Shown in pieces: positions 38,850 to 46,477 of a DNA stretch of 64,000 nucleotides. A model generated the notes under the pieces. The model saw nothing but the letters and a program-made list of their open reading frames with translations, was not told the DNA's origin and did not search any database. The DNA comes from an uncultured Saprospiraceae bacterium. GTDB taxonomy: Bacteria > Bacteroidota > Bacteroidia > Chitinophagales > Saprospiraceae. Location of the stretch: the NCBI GenBank assembly GCA_937951615.1, contig CALFBH010000001.1:84061-148060 (forward strand). The letters are read 5' to 3'. The translations under genes and the position numbers were made by a program. The number at the start of each line of letters is the position of its first letter. Within the stretch, counting starts at the first letter, position 1.

Positions 38850-40082
38850 TCAACTCTGCATCCTAAACCAACGCAAAGAAGGATCTAAAAACTTATTATC
38901 CTTTTTCCCTTTGGTAATCGCCTTCGTAAATTTCTTGAATTTCTTCCCACTCCTATAAGGTCGAAAAGCCTTATTGCGAAGAAAATCCTGATACACCTTC
39001 CGATCACCAAAAACGCCATCTCGGCTAGCTTGTTCCAGATAATCATGCATAGCAGCAACATTATTGCTCAAAGCATGAACCTCCGCAATCCGATAAGCCA
39101 TCAAGCCACGATAACTTTGACCAATATCGTAATTCGCAAAACGAGCTTCCTTATAATATGCAATCGCCGACTCATAATCACCCTGCTCTTTTTTGAGATG
39201 TGCAATTTCTTCTTTTGGAAACGGTAAGTCCGGTCGGAAGATAAGGGCTTTATTAAACTCACTCTCTGCCCGCTTCGAATTGCCTTTGGCGCCATACACC
39301 AAACCCATATAAAAATAAGTCATGGCATTTTCAGGATGCAAATTCAGAGCTTGTGTCAGGTCGCGAATAGCAGCATCATAATCTTCCAAAAAATAATTGA
39401 CAGCAGCCCGATTATAATAAGCCAGAAACAATCGGGAGTTACGCTCAATCGCTTGATCAAACCAGCCCCTTGCAATTTTCAGGTCGCGCTCCACCGGATT
39501 TTCCAAATCCTGATTGAAATAACGCGCTGCGCCAGCATTACAATAAGCCATGGCAAAAGTAGAATCATAACGCACTGCCTGATAAAAATCCTGCAAGCCC
39601 TGATCAAATTTATTCTGCATACAAAAAGCCATGCCCCGATCATTATAAAACTTAGGATTCAGCTTATCTATTTGCAGACTTTTGGTATAATATTCAACAG
39701 ACTCCTCATACTGTTTAGCTTCATAATATGTTTTGCCCAAAGCAAAAAAAGCATCCGTAGAATTGGGATTCAGCTCTGCTAGCTTTTCAAAATCCTTAAT
39801 GGCATTATCATAATCTTTGACATACAAATAAGTATAACCCCGAAAATAATAGGCTTTTTCGTAATCAGAATAATAATCAATAAAAGTCGTGAAGTCAGCA
39901 ATGGCTTCTGTATAGTTTTTTTGTGCCTTATGTTTCAAAGCGGTTTTAAAAAAATAAAAATCTGGCTTATCTTCGGTCTGCGTATATCCGGGGGCTATCG
40001 CCCCTATTATCAGGACGCAGAGGAGGAGGGCTTTTTTTGCTGCGAATGCATGTGTTTTGAAATCTTTATACAAATCTGTCAT
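38850..40082 (-). CDS. Exported tetratricopeptide-repeat protein
   Basis: 410 residues on the minus strand with an N-terminal export segment (KKALLLCVLIIGAIAPGYTQ). About eight TPR units follow (e.g. AKAL-like YEKAYYFRGYTYLYVKDY; DAFFALGKTYYEAKQYEESV; PENAMTYFYMGLVYGAKGNS). The last ~70 residues are basic (KKFKKFTKAITKGKKDNKF). It is probably a periplasmic scaffold; partners cannot be inferred. It is transcribed divergently from rnhB, with 74 bp between the two starts, and converges with the infB-side genes, leaving a 180-bp spacer that holds a dispersed repeat. Confidence 0.85.
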   Translation of the reverse strand: MTDLYKDFKTHAFAAKKALLLCVLIIGAIAPGYTQTEDKPDFYFFKTALKHKAQKNYTEAIADFTTFIDYYSDYEKAYYFRGYTYLYVKDYDNAIKDFEKLAELNPNSTDAFFALGKTYYEAKQYEESVEYYTKSLQIDKLNPKFYNDRGMAFCMQNKFDQGLQDFYQAVRYDSTFAMAYCNAGAARYFNQDLENPVERDLKIARGWFDQAIERNSRLFLAYYNRAAVNYFLEDYDAAIRDLTQALNLHPENAMTYFYMGLVYGAKGNSKRAESEFNKALIFRPDLPFPKEEIAHLKKEQGDYESAIAYYKEARFANYDIGQSYRGLMAYRIAEVHALSNNVAAMHDYLEQASRDGVFGDRKVYQDFLRNKAFRPYRSGKKFKKFTKAITKGKKDNKFLDPSLRWFRMQS

Positions 40083-40156
40083 AGTATTATACCATTATCA
40101 AAAGCTGTTGAATTTGAATTTGGTGTTTGGGTTTGAATTTACAATATAATTAAATT

Positions 40157-40738
40157 TTGTTAAAAGCATATTATACAAAAAACATCATAGAAGCCGGCTG
40201 CGACGAAGCCGGGCGCGGATGCCTTTCAGGGGCAGTCTATGCCGCAGCCGTCATCCTACCATCAGATTTTAGGCATGAACTGCTGAATGACTCCAAGCAA
40301 CTCACCGAGCGGGAGCGCGAACACCTGCGCCCCATCATCGAGCAAGAAGCAGTGGCTTGGGCAGTAGCCTCCGTATCGCCTGCCGAAATTGACGACATCA
40401 ATATCCTCAATGCTTCTTTTCTGGCGATGCACCGCGCCATCGACCAACTCAGCATCCGACCTGAATCTTTGCTCATTGATGGCAATCGCTTCACGCCTTA
40501 TAATTTCATTCCGCACCATTGTATTATAAAAGGAGATGGAAAATATTTGTCGATCGCCGCTGCATCTGTCCTAGCAAAAACCTATCGCGACGATTATATG
40601 GCTGATCTCCACAAAGCCTTCCCGATGTACAGTTGGGATAGCAATAAAGGCTATCCGACCAAAGCCCATCGCGCCGCTATCCGCGAGCATGGCACGACGC
40701 AGTATCACCGAATGACCTTTCGCTTGTTGCCGGAATAA
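40157..40738 (+). CDS. rnhB: Ribonuclease HII
   Basis: 193 residues. It removes ribonucleotides and RNA primers from RNA-DNA hybrids. The DEDD active site is readable: D and E in [15 protein letters not shown] in SLLIDGNRF and D in KTYRDDYM, followed by the family ending [15 protein letters not shown]. No ATG lies in frame ahead of the catalytic block, so translation most likely starts at the TTG at 40157 ([20 protein letters not shown]), which matches the usual distance from the start to the DEAGRG motif. Divergent from the TPR gene. Confidence 0.95.
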   Translation: MLKAYYTKNIIEAGCDEAGRGCLSGAVYAAAVILPSDFRHELLNDSKQLTEREREHLRPIIEQEAVAWAVASVSPAEIDDINILNASFLAMHRAIDQLSIRPESLLIDGNRFTPYNFIPHHCIIKGDGKYLSIAAASVLAKTYRDDYMADLHKAFPMYSWDSNKGYPTKAHRAAIREHGTTQYHRMTFRLLPE

Positions 40739-40935
40739 GGATTTTTTTGAATGTCGAATATTGAACAGTAGAATATCGAATGTCGAAGGGTGCGTGATCT
40801 TTCTGAAACAAGGCAATAATTTTTTATTATTTTTGTAGAATGGGCTTGTATCTTGAAAAATAGTTCTGAACTAGCTCCATCAGTGCGACATGTTTGTGAA
40901 CATCACAATGAATCAAGCATTTAAAAATTAATATT
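40739..40935. other. Intergenic region with two short dispersed repeats and a possible -7 box
   Basis: Around 40750-40786 are gaatgtcgaatattgaac and gaatatcgaatgtcgaag, words that recur at about 45028-45050 and 46109-46150. At about 40870-40905, gctccatcagtgcgacatg is related to agccccatccgagcgatatg near 14840-14862. TATTTTTG at 40828-40835 fits TAnnTTTG and could serve the next gene. No ORF is supported. Confidence 0.5.
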
Positions 40936-41163
40936 ATGGGAGAAAAGAAAGTATTAACAAGAGAAAATACACCCACTAATGAATTACAAAGACCTGTAGA
41001 GAAGATATTTAAAGGCTTGAAATTAAGTTATCATGAGGTTTATTATTTAGATTATGATGTAAATGAAGATACTGGAATGATTAATAAAGATAGGCTGGTT
41101 GAGCATTACACAAAAGAGCAAACGACTCGTAATATGAAAGCTCTAAAAAGTGCTCGTCACTGA
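40936..41163 (+). CDS. Small hypothetical protein
   Basis: 75 residues, charged (MGEKKVLTRENTPTNELQRP...), without signal peptide, Cys motif or recognised domain. It begins at a clear ATG after an AT-rich leader and stops 15 bp before a phosphatase-like lipoprotein gene, so the two are probably co-transcribed. Codon use is AT-rich like the following genes. I cannot assign a function. Confidence 0.55.
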   Translation: MGEKKVLTRENTPTNELQRPVEKIFKGLKLSYHEVYYLDYDVNEDTGMINKDRLVEHYTKEQTTRNMKALKSARH

Positions 41164-41178
41164 AAAACAGAATAACTT

Positions 41179-41637
41179 ATGAATAAAATAATATTATTAC
41201 TTTTAATGGCTTGCACTTTCATTGCCTGCAAACAAGAAGCAGACTCTAATGAGGTTTTATTTGTTTGTACGCACGGAGCTGCAAGAAGCCCAATAGCAGC
41301 GGCGTATTTCAATAAATTAGCAAAAGAAAATGATTTAAATTTTCATGCAGTTTTTAGAGGAACAGAACCGAATAAAGAATTGACTAAAGAGACCGTTGGT
41401 GGACTAACAGATGATGGCTTTGAAATTAACAAATGGAAACCAGAAAAGGTATCTGCTCAAGATGTTGAAAAGGCTTATAAAATTGTAACATTTGATTGTG
41501 CTGTCCCTCCAATAAAGCCTTCAACTTTTAAAGAGGAATGGAATGGCACGCCATCAATAAGTAAAGATTATAATGTTGCACGAAATGTAATCAAAGAAAA
41601 TGTAGAAGAATTGATTGAAAGCCTCAAGGAAGAATAA
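41179..41637 (+). CDS. Lipoprotein with low-molecular-weight phosphatase / arsenate-reductase-like fold
   Basis: 152 residues. The N-terminus (MNKIILLLLMACTFIAC) is a lipoprotein-type signal with C17 as the likely lipidated residue (FIAC) or, alternatively, C12. Directly after it comes the LMW-PTP P-loop VLFVCTHGAARSP, i.e. C30-x5-R36-S, the nucleophile and phosphate-binding loop of this superfamily. The remainder (GTEPNKELTKETVGGLTDDGFEIN, then VTFDCAVPP) follows the family pattern. The enzyme is usually cytoplasmic, so an envelope-anchored version is unusual. The substrate (protein phosphotyrosine, arsenate or another oxyanion) is unknown. It sits in a run of small AT-rich genes (40.9-43.2 kb). 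Confidence 0.75.
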   Translation: MNKIILLLLMACTFIACKQEADSNEVLFVCTHGAARSPIAAAYFNKLAKENDLNFHAVFRGTEPNKELTKETVGGLTDDGFEINKWKPEKVSAQDVEKAYKIVTFDCAVPPIKPSTFKEEWNGTPSISKDYNVARNVIKENVEELIESLKEE

Positions 41638-41660
41638 GTTGATTTAGAAATCATTAAAAC

Positions 41661-42161
41661 ATGAACAAAGAAATTTTTTTACCGAAAGACTTTAAGGTGC
41701 CTGAACAGCTAGAGACGAATCGACTTTGCTTGAGGATGTTGAAAGTTTCCGATGTAGTGAAAGATTATGACGCGGTGATGTCTAGTGTCGAGCATTTGCA
41801 AAAAACAAAACCTTTTGGCCCAAATAAAAAATGGCCCAAGGGTTTGACTGTTGAACAGAACTTAATTGATCTTGGCTGGCATCAAAAAGAGTTTCAGATG
41901 AGATCGTCTTTTGCATATACAGTCATGAATCTTGATGAAAGCAAATGTCTTGGTTGCATATATCTTGAACCTTCATCTAAGCCTAATTATGAAGCAAAGG
42001 TATTCCTGTGGGTAAGACAAAGCGAAGTGGAGTCTGGCTTAGATGAGCATTTGTTTGAATCCGTTAAAAAATGGATTTCTGAAAAATGGCCCTTTAAAAA
42101 AGTTGCTTATCCTGGACGTGATATAAGTTGGGACAAATGGCATGACGATATATTTTTTTAA
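41661..42161 (+). CDS. GNAT-type acetyltransferase-like protein
   Basis: 166 residues. It starts with the common GNAT opening LETNRLCLRMLKVSDVVKDYDAVMSS. A mid-section (FAYTVMNLDESKCLGCIYLEP) would be the beta4 strand region, and AKVFLWVRQSEVESGLDEHLF follows. The classical acetyl-CoA loop (Q/RxxGxG/A) is weak, so this may be a divergent or non-catalytic member. The acceptor substrate is unknown. It lies 23 bp after the phosphatase-like gene. Confidence 0.65.
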   Translation: MNKEIFLPKDFKVPEQLETNRLCLRMLKVSDVVKDYDAVMSSVEHLQKTKPFGPNKKWPKGLTVEQNLIDLGWHQKEFQMRSSFAYTVMNLDESKCLGCIYLEPSSKPNYEAKVFLWVRQSEVESGLDEHLFESVKKWISEKWPFKKVAYPGRDISWDKWHDDIFF

Positions 42162-42250
42162 AGACAATTTAATTTCAGGGCATTCGCAAGTATTCGATAG
42201 AACCACTGTAATGAAACAGCTCGGTTTTATGTGAAGACAAAAAACAAAAA

Positions 42251-43210
42251 ATGGACAGCATTACCCAGGGCGTCTTAGGAGCAGCGATAGGAGAGGCAAT
42301 ACTCGGAAAAAAAATCGGAATTAAAGGGGCAATAATTGGCGCAATCATAGCGACCATTCCTGACCTTGATGTCATCTTGTATTTGTTCTACGACAAACTT
42401 GACATGTTGAGTATTCACAGAGGGCTTAGTCACTCCATCGCATTCAGTGTGCTGGGCGCATTTTTAATTGCCTTTGTGCTGAGTAAAATAAAATGGACTC
42501 AAAACATCCAGTTCGGCAGACTATTATTATTTGCCTGGCTGTGCCTCTTTACCCATATTTTATTAGATACATTTACAGCTTATGGGACGCAGTTATTTTT
42601 ACCTTTTAGCAATAGAAGAGTAGGTTTTGATAGTATAAATGTTGTTGATCCAGTTTACACAATTCCTTTAATTATTGGATTGGTTTTAAGTTTGTGGGTA
42701 TATAAATCGAAACCCCAAAGATCGATATTTAATCGCTATGGATTAATCATCAGCTCTTTGTATTTAATTTTTACACTCCTCCATAAAGAAGGCGTAAAGG
42801 CTCAAATTTCAAATAGACTAGCCAATGAAAAAATTGAATACACCGCTTTGATGACCATGTCAGTCGGCATTGCGAATATCAATTGGTATGGCGTGGCGAA
42901 AGGACAGGATAGTATTTATATGATGAAGTATGGTCTTTTTTCTAATACCGATACTCCAATTGAAATATTTCCAATCCATGAAGCGTATTTAAATGAAATA
43001 GACAGTACTGTCGCTGAGAAAATGCGTTGGTTTGCAAAGGGCTTTTATACGGTTGAAAAAGAAAATGAAAAAATCAGAATTTATAACCTACAAGTTGATA
43101 TGCGCGGAATTATAAGAACTGGAAACAAAAAAGCACCAACAGCAGGGTATTTTGAAATTTCAAGTCATGGTGGCAAAACAGATTTTTCTTCAGGGAGTAT
43201 AAAGAAGTAG
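42251..43210 (+). CDS. YdjM-family membrane-bound metal-dependent hydrolase
   Basis: 319 residues. The N-terminus carries the family signature: MDSITQGVLGAAIGEAILG, then IPDLDVIL and HRGLSHSIAFS, whose Asp and His residues are the expected metal ligands. Several transmembrane helices follow (SVLGAFLIAFVLSK, LLLFAWLCLFTHILLDTFTAYG, TIPLIIGLVLSLWVY, GLIISSLYLIFTLL). The C-terminal ~140 residues are soluble (MTMSVGIANINWYGVAKGQDS...) and probably periplasmic. The family (PF04307-like) includes E. coli YdjM; its biochemical substrate is not established. Confidence 0.85.
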   Translation: MDSITQGVLGAAIGEAILGKKIGIKGAIIGAIIATIPDLDVILYLFYDKLDMLSIHRGLSHSIAFSVLGAFLIAFVLSKIKWTQNIQFGRLLLFAWLCLFTHILLDTFTAYGTQLFLPFSNRRVGFDSINVVDPVYTIPLIIGLVLSLWVYKSKPQRSIFNRYGLIISSLYLIFTLLHKEGVKAQISNRLANEKIEYTALMTMSVGIANINWYGVAKGQDSIYMMKYGLFSNTDTPIEIFPIHEAYLNEIDSTVAEKMRWFAKGFYTVEKENEKIRIYNLQVDMRGIIRTGNKKAPTAGYFEISSHGGKTDFSSGSIKK

Positions 43211-43563
43211 TGAGAGGAAAGAGTTATAATAATAAACAGACTTTAAATTGGCGTTATTAGTGATTGGTTAATTAGTGATTAGTCAATATATTATCAGCAT
43301 TAGTCATTGCAAAAGGTCATTGACTTTTAGGAGGGATTATAATTAAATTTCATGCTGTTTGATATTTTATCTTTTGATTTTACTGAACCTGAACCATTTT
43401 TAATTTAAATTATTTTAAAACTTGTTTTTAGCTATAAAATATTCCTTTAATAAAAAGGGAGCTTTTGCAAAACAAATGTTTTATAAAAAACTAATAACCA
43501 ATCACTAATCAACTAATTACTAACCCCAAATTAAATGATAAATTAACAAAAGAATAAAGAACT
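43211..43563. other. Intergenic region with inverted ATTAGTGATTGGT-type repeat arms
   Basis: Arms at about 43253-43290 (gttattagtgattggttaat...) and 43484-43523 (...aaccaatcactaatcaacta...) are imperfect inverted copies, ~200 bp apart. They are of the same family as the rimP-nusA spacer and the array at 49712-49838. Between them lies AT-rich sequence with no supported ORF. Confidence 0.55.
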
Positions 43564-44169
43564 ATGTCTGAGTATAAAAAATTCGCAGAACATTCTCCAA
43601 CCGCTTATGCTGATGGATTAGATTTGGATCAATTCATTGACAGTGGGATTAAAGAATTGTGGAGTGGTGCCACTAGGATTGCAGGACCAGCCTTTACTGT
43701 TCCCTTATCTATGGGAGATAACCTTATGTTTCATGCTGCTATATATGAAGCTCCTCCTGGTTCAATAATAGTAGCTTCTGGTGCAGGAAATAAACATGCT
43801 GTTGCAGGAGGCAATGTTTGTGCGGTTGCCCAAAAAAGAGGGATCGCTGGATTTGTCATTGATGGTGTAATTCGGGATATTGAAGAAATAAGAGACAATA
43901 AATTTCCGGTTTTTGCTCGCGGACTATCAGCAAAACCAGGTAGTAAGCTCAAAAAAATGCAACTGAATATCCCCGTTCAGTGTGGTGGCGTATGGGTTTA
44001 TCCAGGCGATATTATTATTGCCGATGAGGAAGGAATTGCCGTAGTCCCAAGCGAAGAACGAGATACCGTTCTCGGAAAAGCCAGTGCCCGTACATTAAGA
44101 GAAGAAACAACAAGCCTTGAAGATTGGGAAAAAAACCATCGAATAAAGATTCAAAAACTCTTGAAATGA
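43564..44169 (+). CDS. RraA-family protein
   Basis: 201 residues of the RraA/4-hydroxy-4-methyl-2-oxoglutarate aldolase-like family. Visible family features: the DNLMFHAAIYEAPPGSIIVA segment, the glycine-rich turn, GFVIDGVIRDIEEIRD (Arg and Asp that bind pyruvate and metal in the aldolases), the FPVFARGLSAKPGSK strand, and VYPGDIIIADEEGIAVVP. Members are either class II aldolases/decarboxylases or inhibitors of RNase E; this copy cannot be assigned to one role from sequence. Its TGA overlaps the ATG of a broken downstream reading frame (ATGA). Confidence 0.85.
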   Translation: MSEYKKFAEHSPTAYADGLDLDQFIDSGIKELWSGATRIAGPAFTVPLSMGDNLMFHAAIYEAPPGSIIVASGAGNKHAVAGGNVCAVAQKRGIAGFVIDGVIRDIEEIRDNKFPVFARGLSAKPGSKLKKMQLNIPVQCGGVWVYPGDIIIADEEGIAVVPSEERDTVLGKASARTLREETTSLEDWEKNHRIKIQKLLK

Positions 44170-44358
44170 AAGGAACAATTACAATTTTAATAATCATTCT
44201 ACTCTCGTCATATTTGTATGGACAAAAGCCCAGAGCATTATCAATACAATGATAGCCGCTGAAACTATGGAAGGAATTAATGGAAATAAAGCATATACTT
44301 TACCCCACGATTTACTAATTGAAACGCTTAAAAAGTATAATCGAATAAAAGAATAAGG
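44166..44358 (+). pseudogene. Remnant of an exported protein gene (signal peptide then frame loss)
   Basis: From ATG 44166 the frame gives a signal-peptide-like start (MKGTITILIIILLSSYLYGQ) but ends at TGA after 28 codons (44250-44252). An adjacent frame then reads VWTKAQSIINTMIAAETMEG and runs on to a TAA near 44356, ending LIETLKKYNRIKE, with no start of its own. This pattern suggests a frameshifted or internally deleted gene. The original product cannot be named. Confidence 0.4.
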
Positions 44359-44745
44359 ACCCTCATCTATATGCCCGATGCCAGTAAGGCAATGGCACTT
44401 CTTGGAAATACGGAAGACACATTTGGGCAAACCTGGCATTTGCCTTGCGACGACAACAGACTCACCTATAAAGAGTTCATTAAACTAACTGCTGATTTGT
44501 ACGGCAAGAATCTAGAATACTCCATTATACCAAAATGGTTGATAAAGCTCATGTCAATCGTCAATCCATTCATGAAAGAAACCCAGGAATTATTACCTCG
44601 ATACGAAACGGATAATATTTTCAAGTCTACAAAATTCAAAGAAAGATTCCCTGATTTTAAATTGACTTCATACAAAGAAGGGATTGAAACTATTCTAAGT
44701 GAAATTAAGACAGGCGACAATAGAGTAGGGAGCGGTGAACTATGA
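44359..44745 (+). pseudogene. C-terminal remnant of an NAD-dependent epimerase/SDR
   Basis: About 125 codons readable from LIYMPDASKAMALLGNTEDT to a TGA at 44745. The sequence GQTWHLPCDDNRLTYKEFI and KWLIKLMSIVNPFMKETQELLP matches the C-terminal half of extended SDR/NAD-dependent epimerase proteins (substrate-side domain). The Rossmann half with its GxxGxxG motif is missing upstream, so this is a truncated gene, although an ATG at 44371 could express the fragment. Together with the preceding broken frame it marks a deletion or recombination scar. Confidence 0.65.
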
Positions 44746-45088
44746 TAAAGCTAACATTACAAGACAGCTATACTACTGAATACACTGTAACAAAAAAATC
44801 TTAGTGACCCTTCGTCCCTTAGTTTCACTTAGTGGTTCAAAAAACGCCCCGATGCGCAACCCAGAGCCTTGAACACTTCGAGACATCACAAAAAATCAAG
44901 AAGAATTATTAGAACCCTTGAAAAATAATATTAAATCGTGGGTAGAGGCTATAGTTTTACGATAGAGAGAAAAGGGGAAAGAAACCTATTGGGAAGGATA
45001 TGAATAAGGAAAACCAACGAAAAATCTATTGTTCGATATTCGACATTCATATAGCCGCACAATTGCAGCATTTTATTAATTTTGCAGC
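44746..45088. other. Intergenic region with dispersed repeats
   Basis: About 44814-44861 matches the repeat at 38755-38802 (cttagtggttcaaaaaacgccccgatgcgcaa). Near 45028-45050 is a gttcgatattcgacattc word related to those at 40.75 and 46.1 kb. TAATTTTG at 45077-45084 fits a -7 box but lies only 4 bp before the next ATG, which would imply a leaderless transcript. No ORF is supported. Confidence 0.45.
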
Positions 45089-46099
45089 ATGAAGTTCCAG
45101 ACAATATTAATATTCATCCTCCTATCCATAATCGGCTGCAAGCCAAACAACACAGCCGACCAGCCTAGCGACGACCTCAAGGTACAAGGCACACCCGAAA
45201 TTGCCAAAGTATCCGAGCAACTAGAAAAAGACCCAGCCAACCCACAGCTTTACGCCCTGCGTGGTCAGCTTTTCTACGATGGACAAGAATACCAGGCAGC
45301 CATTGGCGATTTTAATGCTGCCATTCAGCTTGATTCTACCAACCTGGATTATTATCACCTGCTGGCAGATGCTTATTTTGACAGCAATCAGTCGCAGCCC
45401 GCTTTGGATGCTTTGCAAAAAGTAGTGGATAAAGATTCTACCCGACTCAATACACTCCTGAAAATGAGTGAAATGCAGATGATCTTGAAACAGCATGAAG
45501 CCTCACTCTCCACGACTGACCTCATCCTGCAACAACGCCCGCGCCACCCCGAAGCCTTCTACCTTGCAGGATTGAATTTTGAGCAAATGGGCGACACCGC
45601 ACGAGCAGTACTCGCTTTTCAAACCACCGTAGAAGAGAATGCCGACCATATTAATGCCTACCGAAAACTCGGTTACCATTTCGATCACTTAGATAAAAAG
45701 ATTGCCCTAAAATATTTTGATAATGCCCTGCGTATCGACTCGACAGATATGGACGCACTGATTGGCAAAGCCTGGTATTATCATCAGCGCAATAAGTTTC
45801 CGCTTGCCAAAAAATTCTACGAAAAAGCCACACAATTCCATCCCTATAATCCACGTCTACATCTGAACAACGGCATCCTGCACCTCGAAATGAAAGACAA
45901 CGAAACAGCCTACAAAAAATTTGACCTTGCCGTGAATATAGACGCAGGATATGGCGTAGCCTATTTTTACCGCGCCATGTCGGGCGAGTTTCTAAAAAAA
46001 GAAGTGAATGAGGTCGTCAATGATTACCGACAAGCTGCTGTATTGATGAATGACCCTAGTCGAGCTGCGGAGGCTTTAGAGCGATTAGGAGCGCAGTAG
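45089..46099 (+). CDS. Tetratricopeptide-repeat lipoprotein
   Basis: 336 residues. The signal ends in a lipobox (LLSIIGC, C17), so it should be membrane-anchored. About seven TPR units follow (NPQLYALRGQLFYDGQEYQAAIGDF; HPEAFYLAGLNFEQMGDTARAV; NPRLHLNNGILHLEMKDNETAY). It resembles a NlpI/YfgC-type scaffold in size, but no partner is nearby. The stop codon is followed by a copy of the gaatatcgaa-type repeat. Confidence 0.85.
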   Translation: MKFQTILIFILLSIIGCKPNNTADQPSDDLKVQGTPEIAKVSEQLEKDPANPQLYALRGQLFYDGQEYQAAIGDFNAAIQLDSTNLDYYHLLADAYFDSNQSQPALDALQKVVDKDSTRLNTLLKMSEMQMILKQHEASLSTTDLILQQRPRHPEAFYLAGLNFEQMGDTARAVLAFQTTVEENADHINAYRKLGYHFDHLDKKIALKYFDNALRIDSTDMDALIGKAWYYHQRNKFPLAKKFYEKATQFHPYNPRLHLNNGILHLEMKDNETAYKKFDLAVNIDAGYGVAYFYRAMSGEFLKKEVNEVVNDYRQAAVLMNDPSRAAEALERLGAQ

Positions 46100-46477
46100 G
46101 AAAGGGGCGAATATCGAATATCGAACGGAGGAATATTGAATGCCGAAGGGAGCATTCAAAAAAATCAATTACTAGGCATAGTTGCTTCTTTGCACCTCGT
46201 TCAACATGAAAAAAACTGTGACGGCAACCTCGTAAACTCATCCCTCCATATTTACACAGTGCTTCGTCTTCCAATTGTCTCGGCTCTCGATTAGTTCCTT
46301 GTTACGCTTGCGTAATTCTGCATTCTCTTTGCTACGATAGACAGCTTTTGTTTTTTAACTATTATTGCTATCTTTATTAGGCCCTTTGGGCAAACTCCCC
46401 GTTGTTTTTGATCGTTTTACAACTCAAAAGTACAGGGAAGTTTTTTTCTTGTTTGTACAGCCTAAGTCAAAGATACC
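46100..46477. other. Intergenic region with repeat words and a possible mobile-element remnant
   Basis: 46109-46150 contains gaatatcgaatatcgaac and gaatattgaatgccgaag, related to 40.75 and 45.03 kb. The middle holds a short reverse-strand coding-like fragment listed separately. The rest is AT-rich leader of the sensor kinase gene; no complete gene is supported. Confidence 0.45.
46238..46355 (-). pseudogene. Fragment resembling the N-terminus of an IS transposase-associated protein
   Basis: The reverse strand reads KAVYRSKENAELRKRNKEL followed by IESRDNWKTKH before a stop at 46238-46240, with a stop just upstream and no start codon. The pattern of a charged helix, then SRDxWKxK, is one I associate with the leader segment of some IS4-like transposases. 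It is short, so this is a weak call. Confidence 0.25.

Noticed and set aside
44194..44439. 81-codon reverse-strand frame across the decayed region
   Set aside because: No start context or domain; the + strand fragments resemble real protein families.
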